Assembly (NCBI GenBank): GCA_009908915.1
Contig: JAAAOJ010000015.1
Span: 1 to 64,000, forward strand
Direction of reading: 5' to 3'
DNA from: Planctomycetota bacterium
GTDB taxonomy: Bacteria; Planctomycetota; Phycisphaerae; SM23-33
DNA: 64,000 bases
This document shows, piece after piece, positions 6,950 through 15,936 of this stretch; within the stretch, counting starts at the first letter, position 1; every line of letters begins with the position of its first letter. The position numbers and the translations under genes are program-made. Below the pieces are notes generated by a model. That model did no database searches. It had not been told where the DNA came from and saw only the letters and a list, made by a program, of their open reading frames with translations.

Positions 6950-8796
6950 ATGGCCGCTGACAAGAAGAAGTCTGGCGATCTCGGGCAGGTCCGTGACCTC
7001 GTCGAGAGCGTATACGTTGCCATCGTCCTGGCGTTCGTGCTCCGCGCGTTTCTGGTCGAGGCGTTCGTCATCCCGACCGGCTCGATGGCCACCAGCCTCT
7101 ACGGCGAGCATTTCACGCTGCGCTGTCCGGCCTGCGGGTATGTCTACGCGTACGGGCGGACCGGTGGCACGGACGAGGGCCGAGCCGCCGGGGGGGTCGT
7201 GCCGAGCAACGCTTACTGCCCGAATTGCGGCTTCCACTACGCCAGCGGCAGCGCCGGTGCCCCGACGGTCGTGCCTCCCCGAGGGGGCGACCGCGTGCTG
7301 GTGCTCAAGTACCTCTACGATTTCGGCTCGCCGCAGCCGTGGGACGTCGTGGTTTTCAAGAACCCGCAGACCAATCGTGAGAACTACATCAAGCGTCTGA
7401 TCGGCCTGCCGGGAGAGACCATCGAGATCGTGGGCGGGGATGTCTTCGTCACGCGTCCCGGTGAGGACCAGCCGCGCATACGCCGCAAGCCGCCCGCCAC
7501 GCAGCAGGCCGTCTGGGAAGTCCTCCACGACAGCGACTACCCGCCGCGCCCCGAGGCCTTCAGCGCCGTCAACGGCCGGGTGCCCTGGCCGGGCTGGCAG
7601 GCGGGGCTCCGAGGCGCTGCCTGGGAAGTGACCCACGAGGGCGGACGACGGTTCCATTTCGCCGGCAATGACAGGCCCGCCGTTCTGGAGTACCGGCCCG
7701 GCAGCAAGGGCTTCTGTCCGCTGACGGGCTACAACCCGCACATGGAAAACCGACGCGGCCGCGATGACGATGCCATCTGCACCGATTGGAAACTGCGGTG
7801 CGTGCTGACGGCGGGCGAGCAGCCGATGCAATTGGCGATGGTTTTCGAGAGCTACGCCGACCGCTTCCGGGCCGAGTTCGAGACGGCTGGGCGCGTGAGG
7901 CTGATGCACCAGCGGCGCGACGCGGACAGCTGGGACCTTTGGGGCGAGGCCGACATCGGCGCCTTCACGCCCGGCCAGGGGCGCGTGATCGCCTTGGCCG
8001 TTGCCGACGGACAGGCGTGGCTGAGCGTGGACGAGCAGCGCGTCGTCACCAGCACCGACAAGCAATTCAAGGCAACCTACGACGCGGCCGTCCGTCGGGC
8101 CGAGCTGTCCCGGCGGATACAGCAGGCGCACGAGCGGGCCGACGATATCCGCAGCGGCGTCGAGAGGTTGCGGCGCGTCAGCCAGCCCACCGACGAGCAA
8201 CGCCGCGAACTGGCCTCGCTGAAGCAAGGCCTCATCGCCGCCGAGAGTCGATGCGACGGGCTTCAGCAGCTGCTGCTGTGGGCCGAGCGTCCGGCGGTGA
8301 TGATGGATGCCACGGGCGGGGCGGCCGACGTGACGCACGTGCGGCTGATGCACGACCTGTACTACACCTCGCCGTACCTGCCCCTGCCCGATGCCGGCGA
8401 CGTGGGGCCGCAGTTCAATTACGTCCGCGGCATGCAGGGCAGCGTTGGGGCGCCCGGCGGGCCGAACCACTGGCGCAAGCACGATGGCCGATACCTTGGT
8501 TGGGTGTGCAGGGCAATCCGATCCACCTGCGCGACGCCGAGGACGACGACTATGACGAGTTTTTCTGCCTCGGTGACAACAGCTCCCAAAGCCACGACGG
8601 TCGAACGTGGGTGGCCGCCGCACCGTCGTTGCGGCTGTATGGCGAAGACGGCGAGATGGTCTACCAGCTCGGCACCGTGCCGCGTTACAATATGCTCGGC
8701 CGGGCCATGCTGGTATACTGGCCGGCCGGCTTTGAGCTGCCGATTGTCCGGTTGCCACTGGTGCCGAACGTCGGCGAGATGAGACTCATCCGCTGA
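6950..8796 (+). CDS. lepB: Signal peptidase I with insertions; frameshifted near the C-terminus
   Basis: Type I signal peptidase, which removes Sec/Tat signal peptides at the outer face of the membrane. One N-terminal membrane segment (VYVAIVLAFVLRAFLVEAF) is followed by the serine motif PTGSM and the lysine region NYIKRLIGLPGE. Between them lies a four-cysteine module (CPACGY ... CPNCGF), and after the lysine a 250-residue insertion without catalytic motifs. The last motif, LGDNSSQSHDGR, is in another frame. The frame breaks at a GTGTG at 8504-8508; removing one TG restores a natural GWVQGNP junction. The frame-2 product would end wrongly at 8782, while the restored product ends at 8796. A sequencing error, a true mutation or, less likely, recoding could explain this. 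Start at ATG 6950 (MADKKKSGD); no strong Shine-Dalgarno. Family is certain, integrity is not. Confidence 0.85.
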
Positions 8797-9147
8797 TGGC
8801 TGACGGCTCGACGGGCAAACAGCGGCCATTGGTTCGGAGCCATGCACCTTGTGTTTGACGGCCCGGTCACGCTGCCAGGCTGGCCGGCTGAGCCGGCGCG
8901 GCCGCCGCCCGAAAACGGCTAGGCAACCAGTAGCGTCACTGACCGTAATGGCACTATTCCGCAAGGTGCTGTTTTGATGGCAGATTATGAGTGAATGCTT
9001 GCATGCATATCGATGACGGGTTGCTGCAAGCCTCCGCGAAGTACGAACAGTCGGATCGCCACGCGGCACGGCTGAGGTAGTTCTACACAGGTTATCCACA
9101 GGCGTTCGTGCATGGGCGCGACGCAGCAAAAACGGAAAATCGCGACT
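8797..9147. other. Gap of about 350 bp with one DnaA box
   Basis: No protein-like frame. It contains a perfect TTATCCACA at 9092-9100, about 50 bp before lptB, and otherwise nothing I can name. Confidence 0.5.
9092..9100 (+). promoter_or_regulatory. Single perfect DnaA box (TTATCCACA)
   Basis: Exact match to the consensus DnaA binding site, upstream of lptB. I see no cluster of further boxes and no AT-rich unwinding element nearby. An origin is therefore unlikely; a DnaA-regulated promoter or chance are the alternatives. Confidence 0.35.
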
Positions 9148-9885
9148 ATGATCCTTCTTGAGACCAAGAATCTCGTGAAACGTTACGGTGGCCGGACCGT
9201 GGTCGACCATGTGTCCATCCGAGTCAACCAGGGCGAGATCGTCGGGCTGCTCGGGCGAAACGGCGCGGGCAAGACGACCAGTTTTCGGATGACGATCGGC
9301 ATGGTCACGCCGGAGAGCGGTACGGTCCAGTTCGACGGCGTGAATGTGACGACCATGCCCATGTACAAACGCGCCCGCCGCGGCATGGGCTATCTCTCGC
9401 AGGAGCCGAGCATCTTCCAACGCCTCACCGTCCGGCAGAACCTGCTGGCCGTGCTGGAAACCATGAGCATGTCGCGGTCGGCCCGCGAACAGAAGTGCCA
9501 GTCGCTCCTCGAGCAGTTCGGCCTGACTGTCCAGCAGGACCAGTGGGCTCGCACGCTCTCTGGCGGCGAGCGACGCAAGCTGGAAATCGCCCGCGCGCTG
9601 GTCACCAACCCGACGATGATCCTGCTCGACGAGCCGTTCAGCGGCGTTGACCCCATCGCCGTCGAGGACCTTCAACGCGAGATCAAGGGCCTGCGCGAGC
9701 GGGGCATCAGCATTCTGCTGACCGATCACAACGTCCGCGAGACGCTGACTGTTACCGACCGCTCGTATATCCTCGACAGCGGCAAGGTTCTCCGCGAAGG
9801 CCATCCGCGCGATCTCGTCAATGATGAACTTGTCCGCAAGACCTACCTCGGCCGAACCTTCCGCGGCGACGAATTCGACGTGTAG
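9148..9885 (+). CDS. lptB: LPS export ABC transporter ATP-binding protein LptB
   Basis: A 245-residue ATPase that powers lipopolysaccharide transfer from the inner to the outer membrane together with LptF/LptG. Visible motifs are Walker A GRNGAGKTT, Q-loop LSQEPSIF, signature LSGGERRKLEIARAL, Walker B MILLDEPFSGVDP and H-loop LLTDHNVRETL. The FSGVDPIAVEDLQ and TDHNVRETL stretches are typical of LptB rather than of amino-acid (LivF) ATPases. I prefer the ATG at 9148 (MILLETKNLVKRYGG) because conservation begins there; an ATG at 9112 adds 12 unlikely residues. Presence of LptB implies an outer membrane with LPS. The other Lpt genes are not in this window. Confidence 0.9.
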   Translation: MILLETKNLVKRYGGRTVVDHVSIRVNQGEIVGLLGRNGAGKTTSFRMTIGMVTPESGTVQFDGVNVTTMPMYKRARRGMGYLSQEPSIFQRLTVRQNLLAVLETMSMSRSAREQKCQSLLEQFGLTVQQDQWARTLSGGERRKLEIARALVTNPTMILLDEPFSGVDPIAVEDLQREIKGLRERGISILLTDHNVRETLTVTDRSYILDSGKVLREGHPRDLVNDELVRKTYLGRTFRGDEFDV

Positions 9886-10253
9886 CACGTCGGCTGCCTC
9901 CACCCCATCCAGCCAAGGGCGTCAACATGGACGTCGAGGCGTCTGACGATGACCGCGTCGGCTGTGCAGCACTCCCGACTGGATGCCGTTGGGCACGGCT
10001 GCACCACCTTCTTCACTCGGCCAGTAGAGTCTCACTTGGCGGCTCGAACAGGCTACCTCGCCCAAATCGATCGGGCCATTGCTGCGTTTTGCAACACGTG
10101 TCGCCGGGCGGTTGACGTCCGTGTCGGGGGAGTTCTCCGAAAGCTTCACTACAGTCATGTGGGCAAAGATTCCGATAAAACTGCTGACGGCCACGGAGGG
10201 CCGGACTGGAAATCGGGAAGAACACAGACGTTCAGCACGGAAGCAGGACGACG
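9886..10253. other. Gap of about 370 bp, nothing recognised
   Basis: No convincing reading frame, repeat or terminator with a T run. A short inverted repeat around the lptB stop (GACGTG/CACGTC) could be a weak transcription end. Confidence 0.4.
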
Positions 10254-10475
10254 ATGACGCTACGGACGGTCAGTCTCAGCAAGGACGGGGACTCCTGGGT
10301 GTTCCGCTACCCCGCCGGGCAGGAAGATCGTATTGTCGAGGAGATCATGTACCTCGCGGACGATCGCGGCTCGGCCTTCGATTGGATGGACGCTGCCACG
10401 CTCAGCTTCCAGGTCACCGAGCTTGCCGCCCGCGACTGTCATACCCAACCGGAAGGCGAAATCGCCACGGACTGA
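10254..10475 (+). CDS. Small conserved-looking hypothetical protein (73 aa)
   Basis: MTLRTVSLSKDGDSWVF starts after a purine-rich GGAAGCAGGA stretch at suitable distance. The product is acidic and soluble, about 73 residues, with a plausible beta-strand N-terminus followed by a helix (DRIVEEIMYLADD). It lies 40 bp ahead of the XerC/D-like recombinase on the same strand and may share its transcript. I recognise no family. Its natural amino-acid composition supports it as a real gene. Confidence 0.65.
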   Translation: MTLRTVSLSKDGDSWVFRYPAGQEDRIVEEIMYLADDRGSAFDWMDAATLSFQVTELAARDCHTQPEGEIATD

Positions 10476-10515
10476 CGCACGTCTTACCGCTGTACGTTGA
10501 CGCCACGGACGATCC

Positions 10516-11487
10516 ATGAGTGAACTTCCCCTGATACGTGACTTTCTGACCTGTCTGGAAGCCGAACGGAACTTCTCCGAGCATACGATCCGTTCCTATG
10601 CCGCCGACCTCACCCAGTTCTGTCAGTACCTTGCCGTGCTGGCGGGCGGCGCCGCTGCGCCGCCGCGGACTGTCGAGGAACTGTCCGAGGCGATCGACCT
10701 GACCGCGCCGCATCTCTGCGAGTACCTGCTCGCCGTCGAGCCGCTGGAGGTGCGGGCCTATCTCGGCGTGTTGCGGGAGAGCGGCTATACCAAGTCGACC
10801 GCCGCCCGCAAACTGTCCACGCTTCGGAGCTTCTACAAGTACCTGGTACGCGTCGGCCGCATCAAGACCTCGCCCGTGAGTGTCATTCGCACGCCGCGGC
10901 TGGAACGCAAACTCCCCAAGTGCCTCGACCTCAACCAGATCGACGCGCTGCTTGACGCGCCCGAGACGGGGACGATCCTCGGCGCGCGAGACAAGGCCAT
11001 TCTCGAGACGCTCTACTCGGCCGGTCTGCGGATCGGCGAACTGGTCGCCCTGAACATCGAGGACCTGGACGAGTTCAGCGGAGCCGTCCGCGTGCGCGGC
11101 AAAGGCAAGAAGGAACGCATCACGCCGCTCGGCGCCAAGGCCGTCCAGGCGATCGACCATTACCTGGCCATGCGGGGCGGGCCGTATGACGACTGCGAGC
11201 AGGACGCGCTGTTTGTCAATCGCGGCGGCAAACGACTCAGCGACCGCTCCATCCGCCGCAAGCTCAACCGCTACCTGAAAATGGCCGGCATCCCGACGGA
11301 CATTACGCCGCACTCTCTGCGCCACAGCTTCGCCACCCACATGCTCAACGCCGGGGCTGACCTGCGCAGCGTCCAGGAACTGCTCGGCCACGAGAATCTA
11401 TCGACCACGCAGATCTACACCCACCTGACCACGCGTCGGCTCAAAGAGACCTACAATAAGACTCACCCGATGGCCTCCGTCGGCTAG
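10516..11487 (+). CDS. Tyrosine recombinase XerC/XerD
   Basis: A 323-residue site-specific recombinase of the type that resolves chromosome dimers at dif. The N-terminal SAM-like DNA-binding domain (IRDFLTCLEAERNFSEHTIRSY) is followed by the catalytic domain. Active-site residues are visible: Arg in SAGLRIGELV, Lys in GKGKKERITPLG, His and Arg in HSLRHSFATHML, His in LLGHENLSTTQ and Tyr in IYTHLT. A short insert (AGGAAAPPRTVEE) separates the helices of the N-domain. Length and lack of neighbouring phage or integron genes favour the housekeeping Xer role; XerC and XerD cannot be told apart here. Its TAG stop lies inside the left end of a repeat element. Confidence 0.9.
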   Translation: MSELPLIRDFLTCLEAERNFSEHTIRSYAADLTQFCQYLAVLAGGAAAPPRTVEELSEAIDLTAPHLCEYLLAVEPLEVRAYLGVLRESGYTKSTAARKLSTLRSFYKYLVRVGRIKTSPVSVIRTPRLERKLPKCLDLNQIDALLDAPETGTILGARDKAILETLYSAGLRIGELVALNIEDLDEFSGAVRVRGKGKKERITPLGAKAVQAIDHYLAMRGGPYDDCEQDALFVNRGGKRLSDRSIRRKLNRYLKMAGIPTDITPHSLRHSFATHMLNAGADLRSVQELLGHENLSTTQIYTHLTTRRLKETYNKTHPMASVG

Positions 11488-11637
11488 CAGTCCGTTTAGA
11501 AATGTCCTGCCGCGTGGCATGGGCGTCTCGCCATGGGTTCCAGGGACATTGTGCCCCTGATTGCGGCACGTCCACGGCGAGACGGCCGTGATACTCAGGG
11601 CATGATGCCCGTGCCAGTTTCCAAGACGGGCTGCTAG
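11484..11637. repeat. CTAGCAG-type small element, copy A
   Basis: A 154-bp element bounded by imperfect terminal inverted repeats: left CTAGCAGTCCGTTTAGAAA, right TTTCCAAGACGGGCTGCTAG. The inside is built of small palindromes (around GGCATGGGCGTCTCGCCATG and GGGCATGATGCCC) and has no reading frame. It begins within the stop codon of the recombinase gene. The ends match copies at 24588-24754, 25928-26180 and 5627-5764, but the interior of this copy is different. Confidence 0.75.
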
Positions 11638-11666
11638 GTCGCGGGAATGCGGGAACCTCCGCGACC
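11637..11666 (+). promoter_or_regulatory. Hairpin upstream of ahcY
   Basis: GGTCGCGG and CCGCGACC form a perfect 8-bp stem around a 14-nt loop. It lies just before the candidate ahcY promoter and so is unlikely to be in its mRNA. It may end transcription of the upstream gene or be part of the repeat edge. It does not match the S-adenosylhomocysteine riboswitch as I know it. Confidence 0.35.
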
Positions 11667-11697
11667 AGAAACACCTGCAAAATGCGGCTCGTCTTTG

Positions 11698-11703
11698 TAT
11701 AAT
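11698..11703 (+). promoter_or_regulatory. Candidate -10 box for ahcY
   Basis: A perfect TATAAT preceded by TTTG, 52 bp ahead of the ahcY start. No good -35 hexamer is visible. It stands out in this GC-rich DNA. Confidence 0.5.
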
Positions 11704-11754
11704 ACGCCGCTCGGATGTCCCTCAAACTCGAAGACCTCAAGGAAAGACTTACCT

Positions 11755-13185
11755 ATGACCACAGTTGAGAACAAGCCAACCGCAACAACTGACCGCCAGG
11801 TGGCCGACATGGGCCTGGCTGACTACGGCCGCAAGGAAATGTCCATCGCCGAGCACGAGATGCCGGGCCTGATGGCCACGCGTGCGAAGTACGGCCCGGA
11901 CAAACCGCTCGCCGGCGTGAGGATCACGGGCAGCCTGCACATGACGATCCAGACGGCCGTCCTCATCGAGACGCTTGTGGAACTCGGTGCCGACGTCCGC
12001 TGGGCGAGCTGCAATATCTTCTCGACGCAGGATCACGCTGCCGCGGCCATCGCTGCCTCGGGCGTGCCCGTCTTCGCCTGGAAGGGCGAAACACTGGAGG
12101 AATACTGGGATTGCACGTACAAGGCCCTGAGGTGGCCCGACGGTAGCGGCCCGCACCAGATCGTCGACGACGGCGGCGACGCCACGCTGTTGATTCACCG
12201 CGGCTACCAAGCCGAGGACGACCCCGCTATCCTCGATGAACCGACGGACAACAAGGAACTGCAGATCGTCAACGCACTGCTGAAGCGCGTCCAGACAGAG
12301 GCCCCGCAGCACTGGCACAAGGTTGCAGACCGGTGGCGCGGCGTGAGCGAGGAGACCACCACGGGTGTCCATCGCCTCTACCATATGAAGCGCGACGATA
12401 AACTTCTCGTTCAGGCGATCAACGTCAACGATTCGGTTACCAAGAGCAAATTCGACAACGTCTACGGCTGTCGCCACAGCCTGACCGACAGCATCAAGCG
12501 GGCCACCGACGTGCTCATCAGCGGCAAGACCGCGATGATCTGTGGCTATGGCGACGTAGGCAAGGGCTCGGCCGACTCGCTCGCCAACGAGAAGGCCCAG
12601 GTATGGGTCAGCGAGATCGACCCGATCTGTGCCCTGCAGGCCTGTATGGCCGGCTATAAGGTCACCACCGTCGAAGACGCGCTGCCGCATGCCGATATCT
12701 ACGTCACGACCACCGGCAACTTTGACGTCATCACCGCCGAGCACATGGCCAATATGAAAGACCAGGCCATCGTATGCAACATCGGCCACTTCGACAACGA
12801 GATCCAGGTCGACAAGCTGATGAACTACCCTGGTGTGACGCGCACCAACATCAAGCCTGGAACGGACATGTTCACCTTCGCAGACGGCCACAGCATTTTC
12901 CTACTGGCCGAAGGTCGCCTGGTGAACCTCGGCTGTGCGACGGGCCATCCGAGCTTCGTGATGTCCAACAGCTTCACGAATCAGACGCTGGCCCAGATCG
13001 ATATCGCCCAGAACCCCGACCGCGAGGTCGACGTCTTCCGCCTCAGCAAGGAACTCGACGAAGAGGTTGCCCGCCTGCACCTCACCAAGCTTGGTGTCAA
13101 GCTCACCAAGCTCACCCAGGAACAGGCCGACTACATCGGCGTGCCCGTCGAAGGCCCCTACAAGCCGGAACACTACCGGTACTAG
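11755..13185 (+). CDS. ahcY: Adenosylhomocysteinase
   Basis: NAD-dependent enzyme that splits S-adenosylhomocysteine into adenosine and homocysteine, relieving product inhibition of methyltransferases. It is a full-length protein of 476 residues. Characteristic stretches are [34 protein letters not shown], the NAD fold [22 protein letters not shown] and the C-terminal KPEHYRY, which reaches into the neighbouring subunit. The start at ATG 11755 ([10 protein letters not shown]) follows AAGGAAAGA about 9 nt upstream. It seems to be a single-gene unit with its own -10 box and a terminator at 13251. It is the soluble cytoplasmic form. Confidence 0.96.
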   Translation: MTTVENKPTATTDRQVADMGLADYGRKEMSIAEHEMPGLMATRAKYGPDKPLAGVRITGSLHMTIQTAVLIETLVELGADVRWASCNIFSTQDHAAAAIAASGVPVFAWKGETLEEYWDCTYKALRWPDGSGPHQIVDDGGDATLLIHRGYQAEDDPAILDEPTDNKELQIVNALLKRVQTEAPQHWHKVADRWRGVSEETTTGVHRLYHMKRDDKLLVQAINVNDSVTKSKFDNVYGCRHSLTDSIKRATDVLISGKTAMICGYGDVGKGSADSLANEKAQVWVSEIDPICALQACMAGYKVTTVEDALPHADIYVTTTGNFDVITAEHMANMKDQAIVCNIGHFDNEIQVDKLMNYPGVTRTNIKPGTDMFTFADGHSIFLLAEGRLVNLGCATGHPSFVMSNSFTNQTLAQIDIAQNPDREVDVFRLSKELDEEVARLHLTKLGVKLTKLTQEQADYIGVPVEGPYKPEHYRY

Positions 13186-13249
13186 AAGAAGGGCTGAGGC
13201 CTGAGTCACTGAGGGCCTGCTTTGGCCTGGACCACATGTTGATACAATA

Positions 13250-13288
13250 CAACGCGGCGTCTCCCTGGCGGAGGCGCCGCGTTTGTGT
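13250..13288 (+). terminator. Intrinsic terminator after ahcY
   Basis: Arms AACGCGGCG and CGCCGCGTT with an inner CTCC/GGAG pairing form a strong hairpin followed by a T-rich TTGTGTTTG tail. Confidence 0.7.
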
Positions 13289-13335
13289 TTGTCGCGGGCG
13301 GGTTGTGGCGTATTCTCTGGGAGAGGACGCATCCC

Positions 13336-13659
13336 ATGCAGATACTGATTGTCGCAGCCCTGGTCGTACTGGCGATCCCGCTGATTCTCGCGGCGGCCTG
13401 GGGCGTGTTCATCCTGCTCAAGACGCTGCTGGATATGGGACGCGACGAAGCCCACGTGCGGGCCGAGCGACGCAAGCACCTGCGGCCGGACGGCCAGCCG
13501 TATCCGCCGACGGGAACCGGCCTCTGCGACCAATGCGGCCGGGCGCCTGGCGCGGTATACTTCCTGCCGGACGGCAAGCGGCTGTGCCAGGGCTGCTATG
13601 ACGCCGCCGACGTCGCCACGCGCGACGCGCACCTCGAAACCCAGGAGTCTGCACCATGA
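13336..13659 (+). CDS. Small membrane protein with a C-terminal zinc-ribbon-like motif
   Basis: A 107-residue protein with one strong N-terminal membrane segment (ILIVAALVVLAIPLILAAAW) and a cytoplasmic tail. The tail carries CDQCG and, 20 residues on, CQGCYD, a likely zinc-binding four-cysteine site. The ATG at 13336 follows GAGAGGACGC, a reasonable ribosome binding site. Its stop overlaps the start of the PilT-like gene by four bases (ATGA), so the two are probably translationally coupled. A link with the pilus retraction ATPase is suggested by position only. Family not recognised. Confidence 0.72.
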   Translation: MQILIVAALVVLAIPLILAAAWGVFILLKTLLDMGRDEAHVRAERRKHLRPDGQPYPPTGTGLCDQCGRAPGAVYFLPDGKRLCQGCYDAADVATRDAHLETQESAP

Positions 13660-14852
13660 CCGACCTGCCGGACATCGACCGCAAGGTGTACCCCGCCGCC
13701 GACGGCGAGGCCAGCCTGGCCGACATGCTGCACTATTTCAAGAAGGCCGGTCGACTCCGCGTCAGTGACCTGCACCTGAAGGTCGGCCAGCCCCCGACCT
13801 ACCGCGTCGACGGCGACCTGCAGAAAATGAAAGGCCCGTCCCTGACGGCCGAGCAGACCGGGCAACTCGTCAAGCCGCTGCTCAGCGACCTCGAACGCGA
13901 GCGGCTGGCCGCGGACGGCTCGGTCGACACCAGCTACATCTCGGAGAACTTCCAGTTCCGCATCAATGTCTTCCGCGACAACGAGGGCCTTTGTGCGGCC
14001 CTGAGGGCGCTGGAGAACGACGTGCCGCCGCTGGAGGAAGTCGGCTTTCCGAACAACGCATGGCAGGAAATCCTGAAGCTTCAGCAGGGGCTGGTGCTGC
14101 TGACGGGGATTACCGGGGCGGGCAAGAGCACGACCATCGCCTCGCTCGTCACGCGCATCGCGTCCGAGCGTCGCTGCCGGATCATCACGCTGGAAGACCC
14201 CATCGAGTACCGCCTGACCAGCGACCGCGCGATCATCTCGCAGCGCGAGGTCGGCCGACACGTGCCGAGCTTCGAGCGTGGTCTGCGGGACGCGCTGCGC
14301 GAGGACCCGGACGTGATATTCGTCGGCGAAATGCGCGACCGCGAATCGACACGATGGACGCTGACGGCCGCCGAGACCGGCCACCTGGTCTTCAGCACGC
14401 TGCACACGCGCGACGCCCGCGGCAGCATCACGCGTCTGCTGGACATGTTCGCCGAAGGCCAGCAGGACGAGGTCGCCTCGCAGTTGTCGCTTGGCCTGCG
14501 GTGGGTCGTCAGCCAGAAGCTCATTCCGCGCAGCGACGGCATGGGCCGCGTGGTGGCCATGGAACTGCTGCACAACACCTACGCCGTGGCCAATCTCATC
14601 CGCCTGCGGAAGCTGGAGCAGTTGTACTCGGTGTTGCAGACGCGAACGCGCGACGTGGCCGGCGAGCGGATGATGACCATGGAGCAGTCGCTCGTGCGGC
14701 TGGTGCGGCAGGGGCAGGTCGACCCCCTGGAGGCCGAGAAATGGGCCGAGGATCCGACGGCCTTTGTCGAGGCCATGCAGCGCGCCGAGGAAGACGAGCG
14801 CCGACGCCGACACACCGAACAACGAAACGATGACCGACGCTCGCGACGGTAA
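13656..14852 (+). CDS. PilT-like twitching motility ATPase
   Basis: Secretion-type ATPase of the PilT family, which forms a hexamer at the cytoplasmic base of type IV pili and drives retraction. Of 398 residues, the first 100 form the PAS-like N-domain (VSDLHLKVGQPPTYRVDG). The catalytic domain has Walker A GITGAGKST, the Asp box IITLEDPIEY, Walker B DVIFVGEMRD and the His box TGHLVFSTLHT. The region NTYAVANLIRLRK occupies the place of the PilT AIRNLIRE motif. The C-terminus is highly charged (EEDERRRRHTEQ). No pilin or assembly genes lie nearby. PilU or another retraction paralogue is possible. Confidence 0.9.
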   Translation: MTDLPDIDRKVYPAADGEASLADMLHYFKKAGRLRVSDLHLKVGQPPTYRVDGDLQKMKGPSLTAEQTGQLVKPLLSDLERERLAADGSVDTSYISENFQFRINVFRDNEGLCAALRALENDVPPLEEVGFPNNAWQEILKLQQGLVLLTGITGAGKSTTIASLVTRIASERRCRIITLEDPIEYRLTSDRAIISQREVGRHVPSFERGLRDALREDPDVIFVGEMRDRESTRWTLTAAETGHLVFSTLHTRDARGSITRLLDMFAEGQQDEVASQLSLGLRWVVSQKLIPRSDGMGRVVAMELLHNTYAVANLIRLRKLEQLYSVLQTRTRDVAGERMMTMEQSLVRLVRQGQVDPLEAEKWAEDPTAFVEAMQRAEEDERRRRHTEQRNDDRRSRR

Positions 14853-14887
14853 TGCCCCTGCGAGAACTGGCTCGTGACATTGCTTCC

Positions 14888-14925
14888 GCGTTTAGCCGTC
14901 GACGCCCGCGTCGACGGCTAAACGC
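14888..14925. repeat. 17-bp-stem hairpin after pilT
   Basis: Perfect inverted repeat: GCGTTTAGCCGTCGACG, loop CCCG, then its complement. There is no T run. It lies 35 bp after the pilT stop and may act as a Rho-independent-like or mRNA-stabilising hairpin, or be a REP-type unit. The rest of 14853-15190 has no gene. Confidence 0.65.
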
Positions 14926-15077
14926 TCCGGCAGACAGCGTCTTGCCGCGTCTCACGATTTCATGCGAATCCGCTGATTTTTCGCTGTGTGACTTGTCTTG
15001 CCACGCCGATGAATCCTATAGTGAAATGTGGACCTCGCAACCACGCCACGGGTCAAAACGCCCGGGACTTACGAAGG

Positions 15078-15147
15078 CGTGAGTAGAGCCGGTCGGCACG
15101 GGCCGTAAACCCGAGCCCATCGGCTTGAACGGGGTCCTTTTTTATGC
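15078..15147 (+). promoter_or_regulatory. Possible structured leader or terminator before the aldolase gene
   Basis: An interrupted hairpin (AGCCG...CGGCT with an inner CGGG...CCCG) is followed by GGGGTCC and six T, ending about 45 bp before the aldolase ATG. It could be an attenuator in the leader or simply a terminator of upstream transcription. The pairing has mismatches, so confidence is low. Confidence 0.35.
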
Positions 15148-15190
15148 GCCCAGCTTGCTTGCCGCCACCTCCGGCAGTACCATCGGCCCC

Positions 15191-15871
15191 ATGAGCAGCA
15201 CGACCCCCTCCGACGAAGCCACCCTCCGGCAGCAGATCTGTGAGATGGGCCGGCGCATGTGGCAGCGAGGCTACGTGGCGGCGAATGACGGCAATATCTC
15301 GGCCCGACTGGGCGAGGGGAGATTCCTCTGCACGCCGACCGGCGTGTCCAAGGGGTTCATGACGTCCGAGCAGCTTTGCGTGGTCGACGCCGAGGGCAAC
15401 CAGTTGGCCGGCGGGCTGGCGCGAACCAGCGAGGTCCTGCTGCATCTGGCGATCTACCGCGACTGCCCGCACCTGAGCGCCGTCGCCCACGCCCACTCGC
15501 CGAACGTGATGGCCTTCGCGATCACCGATACGCCGATCCCGACGGGCATTCTGCCCGAGGTCGAAGCGCTCATCGGGCCCGTTCCGCTGCTGCCGTTCGT
15601 GATGAACGGAACGCCGGAACTGGCGGAGACCGTCGTGCCCTTCTTCCGTAAACGACACACCACAATCATCATGGCCAATCATGGCGTCGTGGCCGGCGAC
15701 CGCACGGTCGAGCAAGCCTACTTTCACATCGAGACCCTCGAGAGCTACTGTCAGGTTCTCCTGGCGGCCCGCCCGCTCGGCGAGTTGAAGCCCCTCGACG
15801 AGTCGACCATCGAGAAACTCCTCGACTGGAAACGCAACCAGGGCATCGACGACCCGCGGCTGGAAGCGTAG
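15191..15871 (+). CDS. Class II aldolase/adducin family protein (fuculose-phosphate aldolase-like)
   Basis: A 226-residue zinc-dependent aldolase or epimerase. Family features are NDGNISARLG near the N-terminus and TPTGVSKGFM, which contact the substrate phosphate. Zinc ligands are HAHSPN and the later ANHGVVA, with the acidic ILPEVEAL region between. L-fuculose-1-phosphate aldolases cleave sugar phosphates to dihydroxyacetone phosphate plus an aldehyde. Relatives in methionine salvage or ribulose epimerisation share the fold, so the substrate is open. I use the ATG at 15191 (MSSTTPSDEA); no good Shine-Dalgarno is visible. It stands alone on its strand between non-coding stretches. Confidence 0.85.
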   Translation: MSSTTPSDEATLRQQICEMGRRMWQRGYVAANDGNISARLGEGRFLCTPTGVSKGFMTSEQLCVVDAEGNQLAGGLARTSEVLLHLAIYRDCPHLSAVAHAHSPNVMAFAITDTPIPTGILPEVEALIGPVPLLPFVMNGTPELAETVVPFFRKRHTTIIMANHGVVAGDRTVEQAYFHIETLESYCQVLLAARPLGELKPLDESTIEKLLDWKRNQGIDDPRLEA

Positions 15872-15936
15872 CCGCGGGCACAATTGCGGAGGATAGCCAC
15901 GGAGAACGCAGAGAGTACGGAGAAGACGAGTTTTCG

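Noticed and set aside
9092..9100. DnaA box as a sign of the replication origin
   Set aside because: A single box, with no further boxes, AT-rich region or dnaA/dnaN genes nearby.
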